Source: Ochrobactrum sp. CM-21-5
GTDB taxonomy: Bacteria > Pseudomonadota > Alphaproteobacteria > Rhizobiales > Rhizobiaceae
Assembly (NCBI RefSeq): GCF_014253075.1
Contig: NZ_JACLZJ010000001.1
Location: forward strand, 868,001-932,000
DNA length: 64,000 bases
Direction: 5' to 3'
In this document: positions 28,929-38,053 of the stretch, piece by piece
Layout: every line of letters begins with the position of its first letter
How positions within the stretch are numbered: position 1 is the first letter of the stretch
Made by a program: the position numbers and the translations under genes
Notes under the pieces: model-generated
What the model was told of the DNA's origin: nothing
The model's input: only the letters and a program-made list of their open reading frames with translations
Databases searched by the model: none

Positions 28929-29720
28929 TCAATCCAGCGTCACCTGTCCGGAGACCGCCTTGCCGTTCTGCACGAGCGTATAGTCGATGACAGCCTTGCG
29001 AACGTCCCCATATATCCTGGCGACGAACCGGCGCCCGGCGTCGGGCTCCGGTTTCGAAAGCCGGATTGCGTCGCTGGCGATAAACAATTCGACCGGCGCA
29101 TGCGGATCGGGAAGCGCAATCTCGAAGATGGCCTTATCGCCGTGGTGCCTGATCCCGGTGACACCGAACTCCGCCGACGCCGGATCTGGTAGGTGATCGA
29201 ATGCCGCTTCGATAATCGTGCGTCCGGCAATGGCTTCTGGTGAGGCCTGTTCATTTGCGTCCGTCGTGAGCGGAAAATCGAACGCAGCCTGCACAGGTAT
29301 GCAAATCTTTTCGCAGACACCGAGAAAAACATGGCCTTTCAGGCGGGGGCCTCCTAGGTCGATCCGAAAGATCAGCGGCAGGGAAATCGGCTTGTCGTAG
29401 CCTGTTCCGCCTTCATCTTCGCCGCCGAAGCGTACAGGCGCGGGGAAGGCGATATGTGCTGTGCCGCCATTGTCCAGATTGATCTGCGGCGGCACGCCCG
29501 CATCGCCGGGGTTGCGCCAGTAGGTTTTCCAGCCGGGCCGCAAGTCGATCTGCAATGCGCCGCGCAATGCATGGCTGTCGTCGCCCGATGCTATGCCATC
29601 CTCAATGATGACGCGAATGCGCCCGCCCGGTGTTTCCGTCCACGCAGATGTCGCGGCGTGGGCAGGCAGGGCCAGAACGGCAAGAACAAATGGGACAAGC
29701 AGTCGACTGTGGATACGCAT
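28929..29720 (-). CDS. Exported DsbD N-terminal domain protein
   Basis: A 263-aa protein with a signal peptide (MRIHSRLLVPFVLAVLALPA, cleavage near AHA) and a DsbD-alpha-like immunoglobulin fold. The redox pair lies in GVCEKICIPV. Full-length DsbD moves electrons across the membrane through beta and gamma domains that are absent here and not encoded next to it. Stand-alone DsbD-N proteins occur in alphaproteobacteria, probably with a separate CcdA/ScsB-type partner. ATG 29720 is chosen because it opens the signal peptide; the longer frame to 29861 has no such start. Confidence 0.85.
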   Translation of the reverse strand: MRIHSRLLVPFVLAVLALPAHAATSAWTETPGGRIRVIIEDGIASGDDSHALRGALQIDLRPGWKTYWRNPGDAGVPPQINLDNGGTAHIAFPAPVRFGGEDEGGTGYDKPISLPLIFRIDLGGPRLKGHVFLGVCEKICIPVQAAFDFPLTTDANEQASPEAIAGRTIIEAAFDHLPDPASAEFGVTGIRHHGDKAIFEIALPDPHAPVELFIASDAIRLSKPEPDAGRRFVARIYGDVRKAVIDYTLVQNGKAVSGQVTLD

Positions 29721-29853
29721 GATCTGAAAATGGAATGAAAAGGCGGTTGCTTCAAGTCCGGCGAACTTGGTTCGCAAACTATTTGAGGCGGAAACGCGGT
29801 CTTGCAACCAAATGTCCATTGTCATTTCGCGCAGTCTTGCTACCTTCATATTC

Positions 29854-30456
29854 ATGACCACTCTCAGGACGTCTCAACAAGAGCAGGGTTTCTTGAACGG
29901 GCAATTCCTGCTTGCCATGCCCGGAATGAGCGATGAGCGTTTCACCCGCTCGGTGGTCTATATTTGCGCCCATTCCGACGAGGGTGCGATGGGGTTCATC
30001 ATCAACCAGCTTCAGCCGGTCGGCTTCCCCGATCTCCTGCGCCAGATCGGCGTGATCGAGGATGACGACCTCATCATGCTGCCCGAGCGCGCGCAGAATA
30101 TGGTGGTGCGCAATGGCGGCCCGGTGGATAGCACGCGCGGTTTTGTGCTTCATACCGACGATTATATGGTCGATTCCACCATGCCGGTGTCCGAGGATGT
30201 GTGCCTGACGGCCACGGTCGATATATTGCGGGCGATCTACGGCGGCAGGGGGCCGATGCAGGCGCTGATGACGCTGGGCTATTCCGGCTGGGCGCCGGGA
30301 CAGCTTGAATCCGAACTGGTCGAGAATGGCTGGCTCACATGCCCGGCAACGATGGATATGCTCTTTGACAGCGACATCACTGGAAAATACGATCGTCTGA
30401 TGACCCATATGGGCATCGATATGGCGCGGCTCGTTTCCGATGCGGGGCATGCGTGA
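29854..30456 (+). CDS. YqgE/AlgH (UPF0301) family protein
   Basis: A 200-aa member of UPF0301, a widespread family of uncertain role; AlgH of Pseudomonas is linked to alginate regulation. The core [17 protein letters not shown], the GAMGFIINQ motif and the [11 protein letters not shown] segment are present. ATG 29854 gives the standard 200-aa length; the open frame starts further upstream (29767) without support. It is divergent from the DsbD-N gene, so the 133-nt gap 29721-29853 holds both promoters. A small hairpin terminator follows. Confidence 0.93.
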   Translation: MTTLRTSQQEQGFLNGQFLLAMPGMSDERFTRSVVYICAHSDEGAMGFIINQLQPVGFPDLLRQIGVIEDDDLIMLPERAQNMVVRNGGPVDSTRGFVLHTDDYMVDSTMPVSEDVCLTATVDILRAIYGGRGPMQALMTLGYSGWAPGQLESELVENGWLTCPATMDMLFDSDITGKYDRLMTHMGIDMARLVSDAGHA

Positions 30457-30463
30457 GAAGGGA

Positions 30464-30484
30464 GCAAGCTACAAGCTTGTTTTA
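30464..30484 (+). terminator. Short terminator after the yqgE-like gene
   Basis: CAAGCT (30465-30470) pairs with AGCTTG (30474-30479) around a 3-nt loop and is followed by TTTTA, 8 nt past the stop codon. Confidence 0.55.
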
Positions 30485-30521
30485 GCTGACCTTCCTTTTC
30501 TTCTCATCTCTTTTTCCTTAT

Positions 30522-33419
30522 TCAAGCCGCATTGGCGTCGAGTTGGTCCTTGATCATCCGTGTTGCGTCGTCGCGGCTCGTCGGCTGACCAAACATGAAG
30601 CTCTGTACATATTCGCATCCCATCTGGCGCAGTTGCAGCGCGTCGCTTTCGCTTTCGACACCTTCGGTCACGACAGCGAGGCCAAGATCATGCGCCATGC
30701 TGACGATGGAGCGCAGGAGCGTGGTCTTTTGCGGCTGATCGCCCTTCACGAAAGAGCGGTCGATCTTGATGATGTCGAATGGGAAGCGCGTCAGATAGGC
30801 AAGAGAAGAATAGCCGGTGCCGAAATCGTCGAGTGACAGGCCTATGCCCATGGTCTTGAGACGCATCAGCACATGCGCCGATTGCTCGGGATTTTCCATC
30901 AAAACGGATTCCGTCAGCTCAAGCTTGAGACTGCCCGGATTAAGGTGAATGCGCGACAGGACCGAACGGACATCGTTGATGAGGTCTTGTCGGATGAGCT
31001 GCGTGCTCGACAGATTGACGGAAACGAACAGGTCGAGCTTCGGAAACTGTTCCTGCCATGCAAACAGGTCTTCAGCGGCGCGCTGGATGGCAAAAAGGCC
31101 AAGCTGCACGATCAGGCCGGAATCTTCCGCAATCGGAATGAATTCGGACGGCGAGATGGTGCCACGCCGTGGATGCTCCCAGCGCATCAATGCCTCGAAT
31201 CCGGCAATCGTGCCTTCGTCGAGCTTCACGATGGGCTGATAGACGAGATTAATTTCGTCGCGTTCCAGCGCGCGGCGCAAGTCGGATTCAAGCTGGAGCT
31301 TGTCGTTGCCGATGGCTCGGAATGCTGGGCGGAATGGTTCGATCCGGTCGCCGCCGAAGCGCTTGGCCTGATACATCGCCAGTTCCGCATCCTTCACGAA
31401 GTCTTCGGCAGTGGTCGCGGTCTTGGTCCATGTGATAAGGCCGACGGAGGCGGTCAGCACGATTTCGCGTTTCGCATAGGCAATCGGCGAACGCACGGCC
31501 TGACGCAAAGCCTCTGCGAAGGAGGCTATACGACCCGGATCGCTTTCGGAAGCAAGCAGCAGGCCGAACTGGTCGGAGGAAAGGCGCGACAGCGTGTCCT
31601 GTGGCTTCATCAGCCGCGCCAGACGACGCGAGATGGTAAGCAGGATCGTGTCGCCTGCCGACATTCCGAGGCTGTCATTGACCTGCTTGAAACGGTCGAT
31701 ATCGATGATGAGGATCGTCGGATGCAGACTGCTCTCGCCGCGCGCCATGTTCATGACGTTGCTGAGACGGTCGAGGAAAAGCTCGCGATTGGGCAGGCCG
31801 GTGAGATTGTCGTGCACCGCATCGTGCAGCAGTCGCTCTTCGGCCTTCTTCTGCTCGGTCACATTGACGAGCGTGCCGACGCAGCGCAACACCTCACCGT
31901 CAGAGCCGATCACCGGTCGGGCGCGTAGCGCATACCAGTGATAATGGCCGTCATTGGCGCGCAGGCGGAAAATCTGCCCGATGCGGCCGCGCCGGTTTTC
32001 CAGAATAGCGTCGAGCGTGGAGCGGAAACGGTCGCGGTCGTCGGAATGCATGGCGGGCAGCCAGTTGCGCACAGGGCCCTGAAGCGAGCTTGCGGTATTG
32101 CCCAGATAGTTCGAAATATCGGGCGTCGTCACCACACGGTCGCGCGGTACGTCCCAGTCCCAGACGATGTCGCCGGCACCGATCACTGCCAGCGCCTGAC
32201 GTTCCATGTCGGACAGCAGGCCCTGCTGCAAGGCACCGCCCGCAAAGGCATGCTGCATGACCGTAAAGCCGATCAGCAGAACGATCAGTACGAGACCGCC
32301 GCCAAGTGCCGGCTGGATGATGTCATTATCGAGATTGCCGGAAACCGTCATCCATGCGCCCAGAAGCCATATGAGCGTCAACAACCAAGCAGGGATGAGC
32401 ATCACCGCCCGATCATAGCCCTTTACCGCCAGATAGCCGATGATGGCGACACCGGAAAGAACGGTCAGCATCAGCGAGATGCGGGCAATGCCCGAGGCGA
32501 TCGGTGGATCGAAGACAGCGACACCGGCCAGGGCCAGAAGGCCGAGAACCCAGGTGACCGCCCCATAGCTGAAATGATCGTGCCAGCGATTGAGGTTCAG
32601 ATAAGTGAAGAGGAAAATCACCAGCGAGGCGGCCAGCGCCACCTCCGTTCCCGCGCGCCATACCTGTTCATTACCGGGCGTTATCTCCATCAGCTTGTTC
32701 CAGAAGCCGAAGTCGACGCAGATATAGGCGAGCACTGCCCAGGCGAGGGCTGCGGTCGCCGGAAACAGTGAGGTTCCCTTGACGACGAAGAGGATGGTGA
32801 GGAACAGTGCCAGCAGGCCCGAAATGCCCAGCAGGATGCCGCGATAAAGCGTGTAGGAGTTGACCGCGTCCTTATAGGCTTCCGGTTCCCACAGATAAAG
32901 CTGCGGCAGATTGTGAGTCGAAAGCTCGGCAACAAAGGTAATCACGCTGCCGGGATTGAGTGTGATGCGAAACACATCGGCGTCAGCGCTTGGCTGGCGG
33001 TCGAGCGCAAAACCCTCGCTGGGTGTGATGGAGGCGATGCGCGGCGCGCCAAGATCCGGCCAGATGACGCCGGAACCGACAAGACGAAAATGCGGTGCGA
33101 CGATGAGGCGGTCGATCTGCTCATCGGTCGTATTGGCAATCGAGAAAGCGGCCCAGTCCCCGGAGGCATTGCTGTTCTGGTCCGCCTGCACTTCGATGCG
33201 GCGCACGATGCCGTCAGGGCCCGGAGCAGTGGAAATCTGCACGCTTTCGCCCTTGTTGCGCAGGATTTCGACCGCGCGAGAAAGGTCCAGCGCGGTGTCT
33301 TCCTTGGAAATCTTTATGGGCTCGATGGCCGACGCATGCAGCGTCATGAGGGTCAGAAACGCGACCAGCGCGACAAGGCGCGCGCCTGCTTCAAGCAATT
33401 TTCCTGAAAGACCTCTCAC
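30522..33419 (-). CDS. bpdA: Cyclic-di-GMP phosphodiesterase with 7TM sensor, PAS, degenerate GGDEF and EAL (BpdA)
   Basis: A 965-aa membrane sensor: signal-like helix, periplasmic 7TMR-DISM-type domain (about residues 30-185), seven helices to about residue 400, PAS domain (405-530), GGDEF domain (535-690) and EAL domain (705-955). The GGDEF motif is replaced by SSDQF, so cyclase activity is not expected. The EAL set is intact: EALMRW, VNLS, ELTES, DDFGTGYSS, IKIDRSF, EGVE and the late Gln. In B. melitensis the gene in this position is, as I recall, bpdA (BMEI1453), a phosphodiesterase that influences flagellar expression. The start is GTG, overlapping the GNAT gene stop by 4 nt. Confidence 0.9.
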   Translation of the reverse strand: MRGLSGKLLEAGARLVALVAFLTLMTLHASAIEPIKISKEDTALDLSRAVEILRNKGESVQISTAPGPDGIVRRIEVQADQNSNASGDWAAFSIANTTDEQIDRLIVAPHFRLVGSGVIWPDLGAPRIASITPSEGFALDRQPSADADVFRITLNPGSVITFVAELSTHNLPQLYLWEPEAYKDAVNSYTLYRGILLGISGLLALFLTILFVVKGTSLFPATAALAWAVLAYICVDFGFWNKLMEITPGNEQVWRAGTEVALAASLVIFLFTYLNLNRWHDHFSYGAVTWVLGLLALAGVAVFDPPIASGIARISLMLTVLSGVAIIGYLAVKGYDRAVMLIPAWLLTLIWLLGAWMTVSGNLDNDIIQPALGGGLVLIVLLIGFTVMQHAFAGGALQQGLLSDMERQALAVIGAGDIVWDWDVPRDRVVTTPDISNYLGNTASSLQGPVRNWLPAMHSDDRDRFRSTLDAILENRRGRIGQIFRLRANDGHYHWYALRARPVIGSDGEVLRCVGTLVNVTEQKKAEERLLHDAVHDNLTGLPNRELFLDRLSNVMNMARGESSLHPTILIIDIDRFKQVNDSLGMSAGDTILLTISRRLARLMKPQDTLSRLSSDQFGLLLASESDPGRIASFAEALRQAVRSPIAYAKREIVLTASVGLITWTKTATTAEDFVKDAELAMYQAKRFGGDRIEPFRPAFRAIGNDKLQLESDLRRALERDEINLVYQPIVKLDEGTIAGFEALMRWEHPRRGTISPSEFIPIAEDSGLIVQLGLFAIQRAAEDLFAWQEQFPKLDLFVSVNLSSTQLIRQDLINDVRSVLSRIHLNPGSLKLELTESVLMENPEQSAHVLMRLKTMGIGLSLDDFGTGYSSLAYLTRFPFDIIKIDRSFVKGDQPQKTTLLRSIVSMAHDLGLAVVTEGVESESDALQLRQMGCEYVQSFMFGQPTSRDDATRMIKDQLDANAA

Positions 33420-34036
33420 GAGCGTCCAACCTTGCCATTGATCATGCGGCCATCCATTACGCGTTTGTCGCTTTCTATCAGGGCATAAAGCAGATGGTCC
33501 TGCCAGAAGCCGTTGATCTTGAGATAGGAGCGCAAGAGTCCCTCTCTCTGAAATCCGGCTTTTTCGAGGAGCCGTATCGAACGTACATTATGGGGAATAC
33601 AGGCAGCTTCAAGCCTGTGCAACCGCAGTTGGTCGAATGCAAAGGGGATAACCAGCGATAGCGCTTCCGTCATATACCCTTTGCCTGCGAATGGTGCGCC
33701 GCTCCAATAGCCTATCATGCCGTTCTGGCCGACACCACGCCGGATGTTCCCAAGTGTGATGCCGCCGACAAGCTGCTTGTCGGAAGCGCGGAAAATGAAG
33801 AAAGGATGGGCGCTTCCTGCCGCTATTTCATCGTGAAAGCGCCGCAGCCGATGCCTGAACGCGCTTTTTGTCAGATCGTCATCGGGCCAGATCGGCTCCC
33901 AGGGGGCGAGGAACGCGCGGCTTTGCTCGCGCAGGCTGGACCAGGCTGCGAAATCCGTCATCATCGGCTCGCGCAGATAGATTTTCTGCCCGCGTAGGAT
34001 TGCCGGATTGTTTCGTCGGAATGGCAGGCCGATCAT
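33416..34036 (-). CDS. RimJ/RimL-type GNAT N-acetyltransferase
   Basis: A 206-aa GNAT protein similar to the enzymes that acetylate ribosomal protein N-termini (RimJ family). The order is an N-terminal ILRGQKIYLREP segment, a middle GGITLGNIRRGVGQNGMIGY strand, the acetyl-CoA loop region GAPFAGKGYMTEAL, and the C-terminal NVRSIRLLEKAGFQREG motif. The substrate is not known. Its TGA overlaps the bpdA GTG, so the two genes are translationally coupled. Confidence 0.9.
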   Translation of the reverse strand: MIGLPFRRNNPAILRGQKIYLREPMMTDFAAWSSLREQSRAFLAPWEPIWPDDDLTKSAFRHRLRRFHDEIAAGSAHPFFIFRASDKQLVGGITLGNIRRGVGQNGMIGYWSGAPFAGKGYMTEALSLVIPFAFDQLRLHRLEAACIPHNVRSIRLLEKAGFQREGLLRSYLKINGFWQDHLLYALIESDKRVMDGRMINGKVGRS

Positions 34037-34046
34037 GATTGTTTAT

Positions 34047-34135
34047 GGGAATAGGAGAGTAAGGGAATAAGTGAGCAGGAAAAACAAAATGTTCAACGTC
34101 ACATACTCCCCTATTCCCGTACTAACTTATTCTCT
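34047..34135. repeat. Long inverted repeat between the M16 protease and GNAT genes
   Basis: The 15-nt arm 34047-34061 (starting GGGAATAGG) pairs with 34104-34118 with a single mismatch around a 42-nt loop. A second, overlapping pairing joins AGGGAATAAGT (34062-34072) to ACTTATTCTCT (34125-34135). The region lies just past the M16 stop on one side and upstream of GNAT on the other. It may act as a 3' structure for the GNAT-bpdA leader or the M16 transcript. Confidence 0.7.
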
Positions 34136-35427
34136 TAGACGGCAATCTTTCTCGCATGTGCGCTTGTCGACAGCGCATCGGTGAGATGGTCGAAGCTCAT
34201 CAGCCGTCCGACAGGGCCGACACCGGCAATGGTGGGCTTGTTGTCGAGGAAAAGTCTTCCCGCCAGATCGGTCAGCCTTTCGGGCGTAATCAGTGAAAGG
34301 CGATCCAGCAATTCGCTGTTATCGACCGGACGGCCATAAAGAAGGAACTGACGGGCGATCTGACCCGCACGGCTGGCTGCGCTTTCCTGCGACATCAACA
34401 GGCTGGCGCGATATTGTGCACGGGCGCGATCAACCTCTTCCATGGTGATGGAATCGGCGGCCTTGTGCAATTCGCCAATGATGACCGGCACGAGTTCCAC
34501 CAGTTCGTCGCGCCCGGTTGCGGCATGAATGCCGAACAGGCCCGTATCTGAAAAGCCCCAATGGAAGGCATAGACCGAATAGCAAAGCCCGCGTTTTTCG
34601 CGCACTTCCTGGAAAAGTCGCGAGGACATGCCGCCGCCAAGCACCATGGAGAGAAGCTGCGATGCATAGAAATCGCGCACGTGATAGGCGCGGCCTTCGA
34701 AGCCGATCAGCACCTGCGCATCCATCAGCTCGCGGTTTTCGCGGAAATCGCCGCCGACATAATGCGCCAGATCAAGGGTGGGCGCGGTGTTATGGGCGCG
34801 GAAGCCGCCAAGCCGCTTTTCCACTTCGCGCACGAACGCATCGTGTTTCACACCGCCCGCGGCGGTTACGACCATGCGGTCGGCGCTGTACTGCTCGTCC
34901 ATATATTGGCGAAGATCGGCGGAGGTGAACGACATCACTGTTTCCGGTTCGCCGAGAATAGCGCGGCCGATGGGCTGATGACGATAGGCGGTTTCCGCGA
35001 AACGATCGAAGACGATATCGTCGGGCGTGTCATGCGCCGCGCCGATTTCCTGCATGATGACCTGCTTCTCGCGTTCCAGTTCCTCTTCATCGAACCTGGA
35101 AGCCGTCAGGATATCGGTTAGAATATCGATCGCCAGCGGCATGTCATTGCGCAGTACGCGGGCGTAATAGGACGTGGTTTCCACGCTGGTAGCGGCATTG
35201 ATTTCGCCGCCGACATTTTCGATGTCCGATGCAATCTGCCATGCAGTGCGGTTTTCGGTTCCCTTGAAAGCCATGTGCTCAAGCAGGTGAGCGATACCAT
35301 GGCGGTCGGACGCTTCGTTTCTCGCTCCGGCTTTGACCCAGATTCCAAGCGCCACGCTTTCCACATGCGGCATGGTATCGGTGGCTATTGTCAACCCATT
35401 GGAAAGACGCGTTACTTCAACACCCAT
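34135..35427 (-). CDS. M16 family zinc protease (processing-peptidase-like)
   Basis: A 430-aa single-chain M16B peptidase like mitochondrial processing peptidase beta. The inverted zinc motif HxxEH is H47-LL-E50-H51, with the third ligand glutamate further along in the ENVGGEINAATS region; the C-terminal half has the typical second domain with a GPVGRL segment. ATG 35427 (MGVEVTRLSNG) is the family start. It follows thrC on the same strand with a 65-nt gap; the thrC-M16 pair is conserved in alphaproteobacteria, although the link is not understood. Confidence 0.94.
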   Translation of the reverse strand: MGVEVTRLSNGLTIATDTMPHVESVALGIWVKAGARNEASDRHGIAHLLEHMAFKGTENRTAWQIASDIENVGGEINAATSVETTSYYARVLRNDMPLAIDILTDILTASRFDEEELEREKQVIMQEIGAAHDTPDDIVFDRFAETAYRHQPIGRAILGEPETVMSFTSADLRQYMDEQYSADRMVVTAAGGVKHDAFVREVEKRLGGFRAHNTAPTLDLAHYVGGDFRENRELMDAQVLIGFEGRAYHVRDFYASQLLSMVLGGGMSSRLFQEVREKRGLCYSVYAFHWGFSDTGLFGIHAATGRDELVELVPVIIGELHKAADSITMEEVDRARAQYRASLLMSQESAASRAGQIARQFLLYGRPVDNSELLDRLSLITPERLTDLAGRLFLDNKPTIAGVGPVGRLMSFDHLTDALSTSAHARKIAV

Positions 35428-35492
35428 TAGCAAACTGCTCCCATAGACCCGTTTGGGTTCTGGCTCTGGTTTTCGTTTAGTTATCGCCCATT

Positions 35493-36884
35493 TCAGGCTC
35501 TGGAATGGCGGCGAATGTATTCTTCCACGATTTTCAGCTCGTTGTGAAGAACTGTGAAGCTTTCTTTTCGTTGCATCAAGTCCGAAAGCCAGCCCGGAAG
35601 CTGGGGTTCGATCCCGCACGCGGCCTTGACGGCATCGGGGAATTTGGCCGGATGCGCGGTTGCCAGTACCACCATCGGCGCATTGCCGGACACTTTTTCG
35701 CGAGCGACCTTAACAGCAATGGCAGAGTGCGGATCGAGCAGGTAACCATCTGCCTCCAGCACGGATTTAATGGTTTGGGCGGTTTCCTCGACCGTAGAAC
35801 GACCAGCCGAAAACTCGTCCCGAATGGCATGAAGCGGCTTTTCCGAAATGGTGAAGCCGCCGGACTGCTTCAGGCTTTGCATCAGGCCGCGTACGGCCGC
35901 CGCATCGCGTCCGTGCGCTTCGAACAGCAGGCGCTCGAAATTGGACGAAATCTGGATGTCCATCGAAGGCGATGTGGTTTGCTCGACGCCGCGCATTTCA
36001 TAGGCGCCGTTTTCCAGCGTGCGTGACAGAATGTCGTTGTCGTTGGTGGCTATCACCAGCTGTTCGATGGGCAGACCCATTTTCTTGGCCACATAGCCTG
36101 CGAAAATATCGCCGAAATTGCCTGTCGGTACGGTGAATGAGACAGGGCGGTCAGGCGCGCCAAGGCTCAAGGCGGCGGTGAAATAGTAAACCACCTGCGG
36201 CATGATGCGTGCCCAGTTGATGGAGTTCACGCCCGAAAGCGACAGCGCATCGCGGAATTCGAGATCGTTGAACATGCCTTTGACCAGGTTCTGGCAATCA
36301 TCGAAATTGCCTTCGATGGCAAGCGCATGGACATTGGCAAAGCCCGAACTCGTCATTTGGCGCTGCTGCACCGGCGACACACGGCCATCCGGAAACAGGA
36401 TGAAAATATCTGTGCGGTCACGTCCGCCGAAAGCCTCGATGGCGGCCCCGCCCGTATCGCCGGAAGTCGCGCCGACAATGGTCACGCGTTCGTCTCGGCT
36501 CGCCAGGACATAGTCCATCATACGCGCCAGAAGCTGCATGGCGACATCCTTGAAGGCGAGCGTCGGGCCATGAAACAGCTCCAGCACGAACTCGTTTGCG
36601 CCGGTCTGCACCAGCGGGCAGACGGCTTGGTGACGGAATGTGCCATAGGCTTCACGCACCATTCGTTCGAAATCGGCTTGCGGAATTTCGCCGCCAGTAA
36701 ACGGGGTCAGTACGGCAAGCGCGATATCCACATAGGATTTTCCCCGCAATGCGCGGATTTGTTCGGGCGAAAACTGCGGATATTCCTGCGGCAGATAAAG
36801 ACCGCCGTCACGGGCGAGACCGGCAAGCAATGCATCGCTGAACCCAAGAACCGGCGCTTCCCCACGCGTGCTTATGTATTTCAT
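35493..36884 (-). CDS. thrC: Threonine synthase
   Basis: PLP enzyme that turns O-phosphohomoserine into threonine, completing the pathway with thrB (26742-27722). The 463-aa protein belongs to the larger proteobacterial/yeast type. The PLP lysine is in the LAFKDVA motif and the phosphate-binding loop is GATSGDTGGAA. The protein starts MKYISTRGEAPVLGF as in relatives. Its ATG lies 200 nt from the divergent lipoprotein gene; that gap holds a small CCATCC/GGATGG hairpin near 36973 but no gene. Confidence 0.97.
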   Translation of the reverse strand: MKYISTRGEAPVLGFSDALLAGLARDGGLYLPQEYPQFSPEQIRALRGKSYVDIALAVLTPFTGGEIPQADFERMVREAYGTFRHQAVCPLVQTGANEFVLELFHGPTLAFKDVAMQLLARMMDYVLASRDERVTIVGATSGDTGGAAIEAFGGRDRTDIFILFPDGRVSPVQQRQMTSSGFANVHALAIEGNFDDCQNLVKGMFNDLEFRDALSLSGVNSINWARIMPQVVYYFTAALSLGAPDRPVSFTVPTGNFGDIFAGYVAKKMGLPIEQLVIATNDNDILSRTLENGAYEMRGVEQTTSPSMDIQISSNFERLLFEAHGRDAAAVRGLMQSLKQSGGFTISEKPLHAIRDEFSAGRSTVEETAQTIKSVLEADGYLLDPHSAIAVKVAREKVSGNAPMVVLATAHPAKFPDAVKAACGIEPQLPGWLSDLMQRKESFTVLHNELKIVEEYIRRHSRA

Positions 36885-37084
36885 TCCATCAGGCCTTCAT
36901 TATCGGATCGGATGCTATAAAAGCTGTGCAATGCAATAGGATGTCCCTAAAAAAGCCGCAAGGTTTTAAACCATCCGAAAAAGGATGGGGGTTGCTCTCG
37001 TTGGCAAAAAACGGGAAAACGTCATCGTACCATGCATGGCGCAATGGTATAGAACAAGTCGATAAGTGCAGGGAAGCCCGGTTT

Positions 37085-37654
37085 ATGCAGAAAGCATCAC
37101 AGAATCGTTCATCGTTGTTTCCAGTCTTTGCAACGGTTTTGCTCGCAGTACTCGCGGGCTGCACCACAAGCGGCACGCAGAAGGCCGGGGATTCGTCGCT
37201 GACGGCAACCGGTGACCAGCGGGTCAAGGAGTCCGAGCTTCGCGCCTATTGCCCTTCGGTTTCGCTGCGAGACGGCACGGCCTACTTCAATACCTATGAG
37301 AAGGGCGGCGACAAGGATGCGAATCGCGTCATCTATCAGGCGTCGCTGACCGATACGACCCGTGCCTGCCAGTATGGCGACGGTACGCTGACGATCAATG
37401 TCGCGGCTGCCGGCAAGGTTGTGCCGGGTCCGAAATACAAGAACGGCACCATCACCATGCCCGTGCGTGTCGCAGTCCGTCAGGGAGATCAGGTCGTCTA
37501 TTCGAAGCTGCACAAGCAGGCGGTAACGATCGCCAACGCCGATACGGCCACCCAGTTCGTGTTCAACGACAAGGCGATCTCGATCCCCATGCCCGACAGC
37601 AAGAACGTCCAGATTTTCGTCGGGTTCGATGAAGGCCCGTACAACACCAAATAA
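37085..37654 (+). CDS. Predicted outer-membrane or periplasmic lipoprotein
   Basis: A 189-aa protein with a lipoprotein signal peptide: hydrophobic core to residue 24 and lipobox LAGC with the modified cysteine at 26. The mature part has two cysteines (in RAYCPSV and RACQYGDG) and a beta-rich domain ending in a negatively charged KNVQIFVGFDEGP. I recognise no functional family, though similar proteins are conserved in Rhizobiales. CAGGGA precedes ATG 37085; the upstream extension to 36926 runs through non-coding leader. It is transcribed alone, with a 15-bp hairpin after the stop. Confidence 0.85.
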   Translation: MQKASQNRSSLFPVFATVLLAVLAGCTTSGTQKAGDSSLTATGDQRVKESELRAYCPSVSLRDGTAYFNTYEKGGDKDANRVIYQASLTDTTRACQYGDGTLTINVAAAGKVVPGPKYKNGTITMPVRVAVRQGDQVVYSKLHKQAVTIANADTATQFVFNDKAISIPMPDSKNVQIFVGFDEGPYNTK

Positions 37655-37695
37655 TCTTGCAGCCGAATTGGCGGCATGATGGATCGAGACATTCC

Positions 37696-37730
37696 AGCCA
37701 ATGTGCGAAACAGGTTTTCGCGCATTGGCT
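37696..37730 (+). terminator. 15-bp hairpin after the lipoprotein gene
   Basis: AGCCAATGTGCGAAA (37696-37710) pairs with TTTCGCGCATTGGCT (37716-37730) with one wobble pair around a 5-nt loop. There is no T-tract, so it may be a transcript stabiliser or a diverged repeat arm. Confidence 0.6.
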
Positions 37731-38053
37731 GTTCTGGGACTGTTTCGCAATGCGCGCCAGTCGGGAGAATTTTGCTGCGAGAATTGCCGGAAGAAGTAGT
37801 TTATACTTTAGGTTTTAGGAATTTTTTATAGAAAACAGCGGAATCTATATTTATCGCGGTGTTAATAATGTTATCCGAAGTTTGATTTCTCATAGAAAAA
37901 CCATGCTATTATGATGATAGATGGTCTTTTTGAATACTCGAAAGCCCGTTGTTACACTGCTGCGGGAATTGCGCTGTGCATTTCCAGTAAAAGTGGGAGC
38001 AGGATCGCTCAGAGAGTACGACAGATTTTTTTAAAGGGTTTCAGGGGCGACCA
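37731..38053 (+). promoter_or_regulatory. AT-rich leader region upstream of bpdB
   Basis: From about 37795 to 37930 the sequence is strongly AT-rich with several TATAAT-like elements, as expected of a promoter zone for bpdB. At 37973-38040 a degenerate left half of the palindromic repeat (GTGCATTTCCAGTAAAAGTGGG) is recognisable, followed by a T7 run at 38026-38032. No gene was seen. Confidence 0.5.

Noticed and set aside
30522-33419. Active diguanylate cyclase in BpdA
   Set aside because: The GGDEF signature is replaced by SSDQF, which removes the residues needed for catalysis, whereas the EAL residues are complete.
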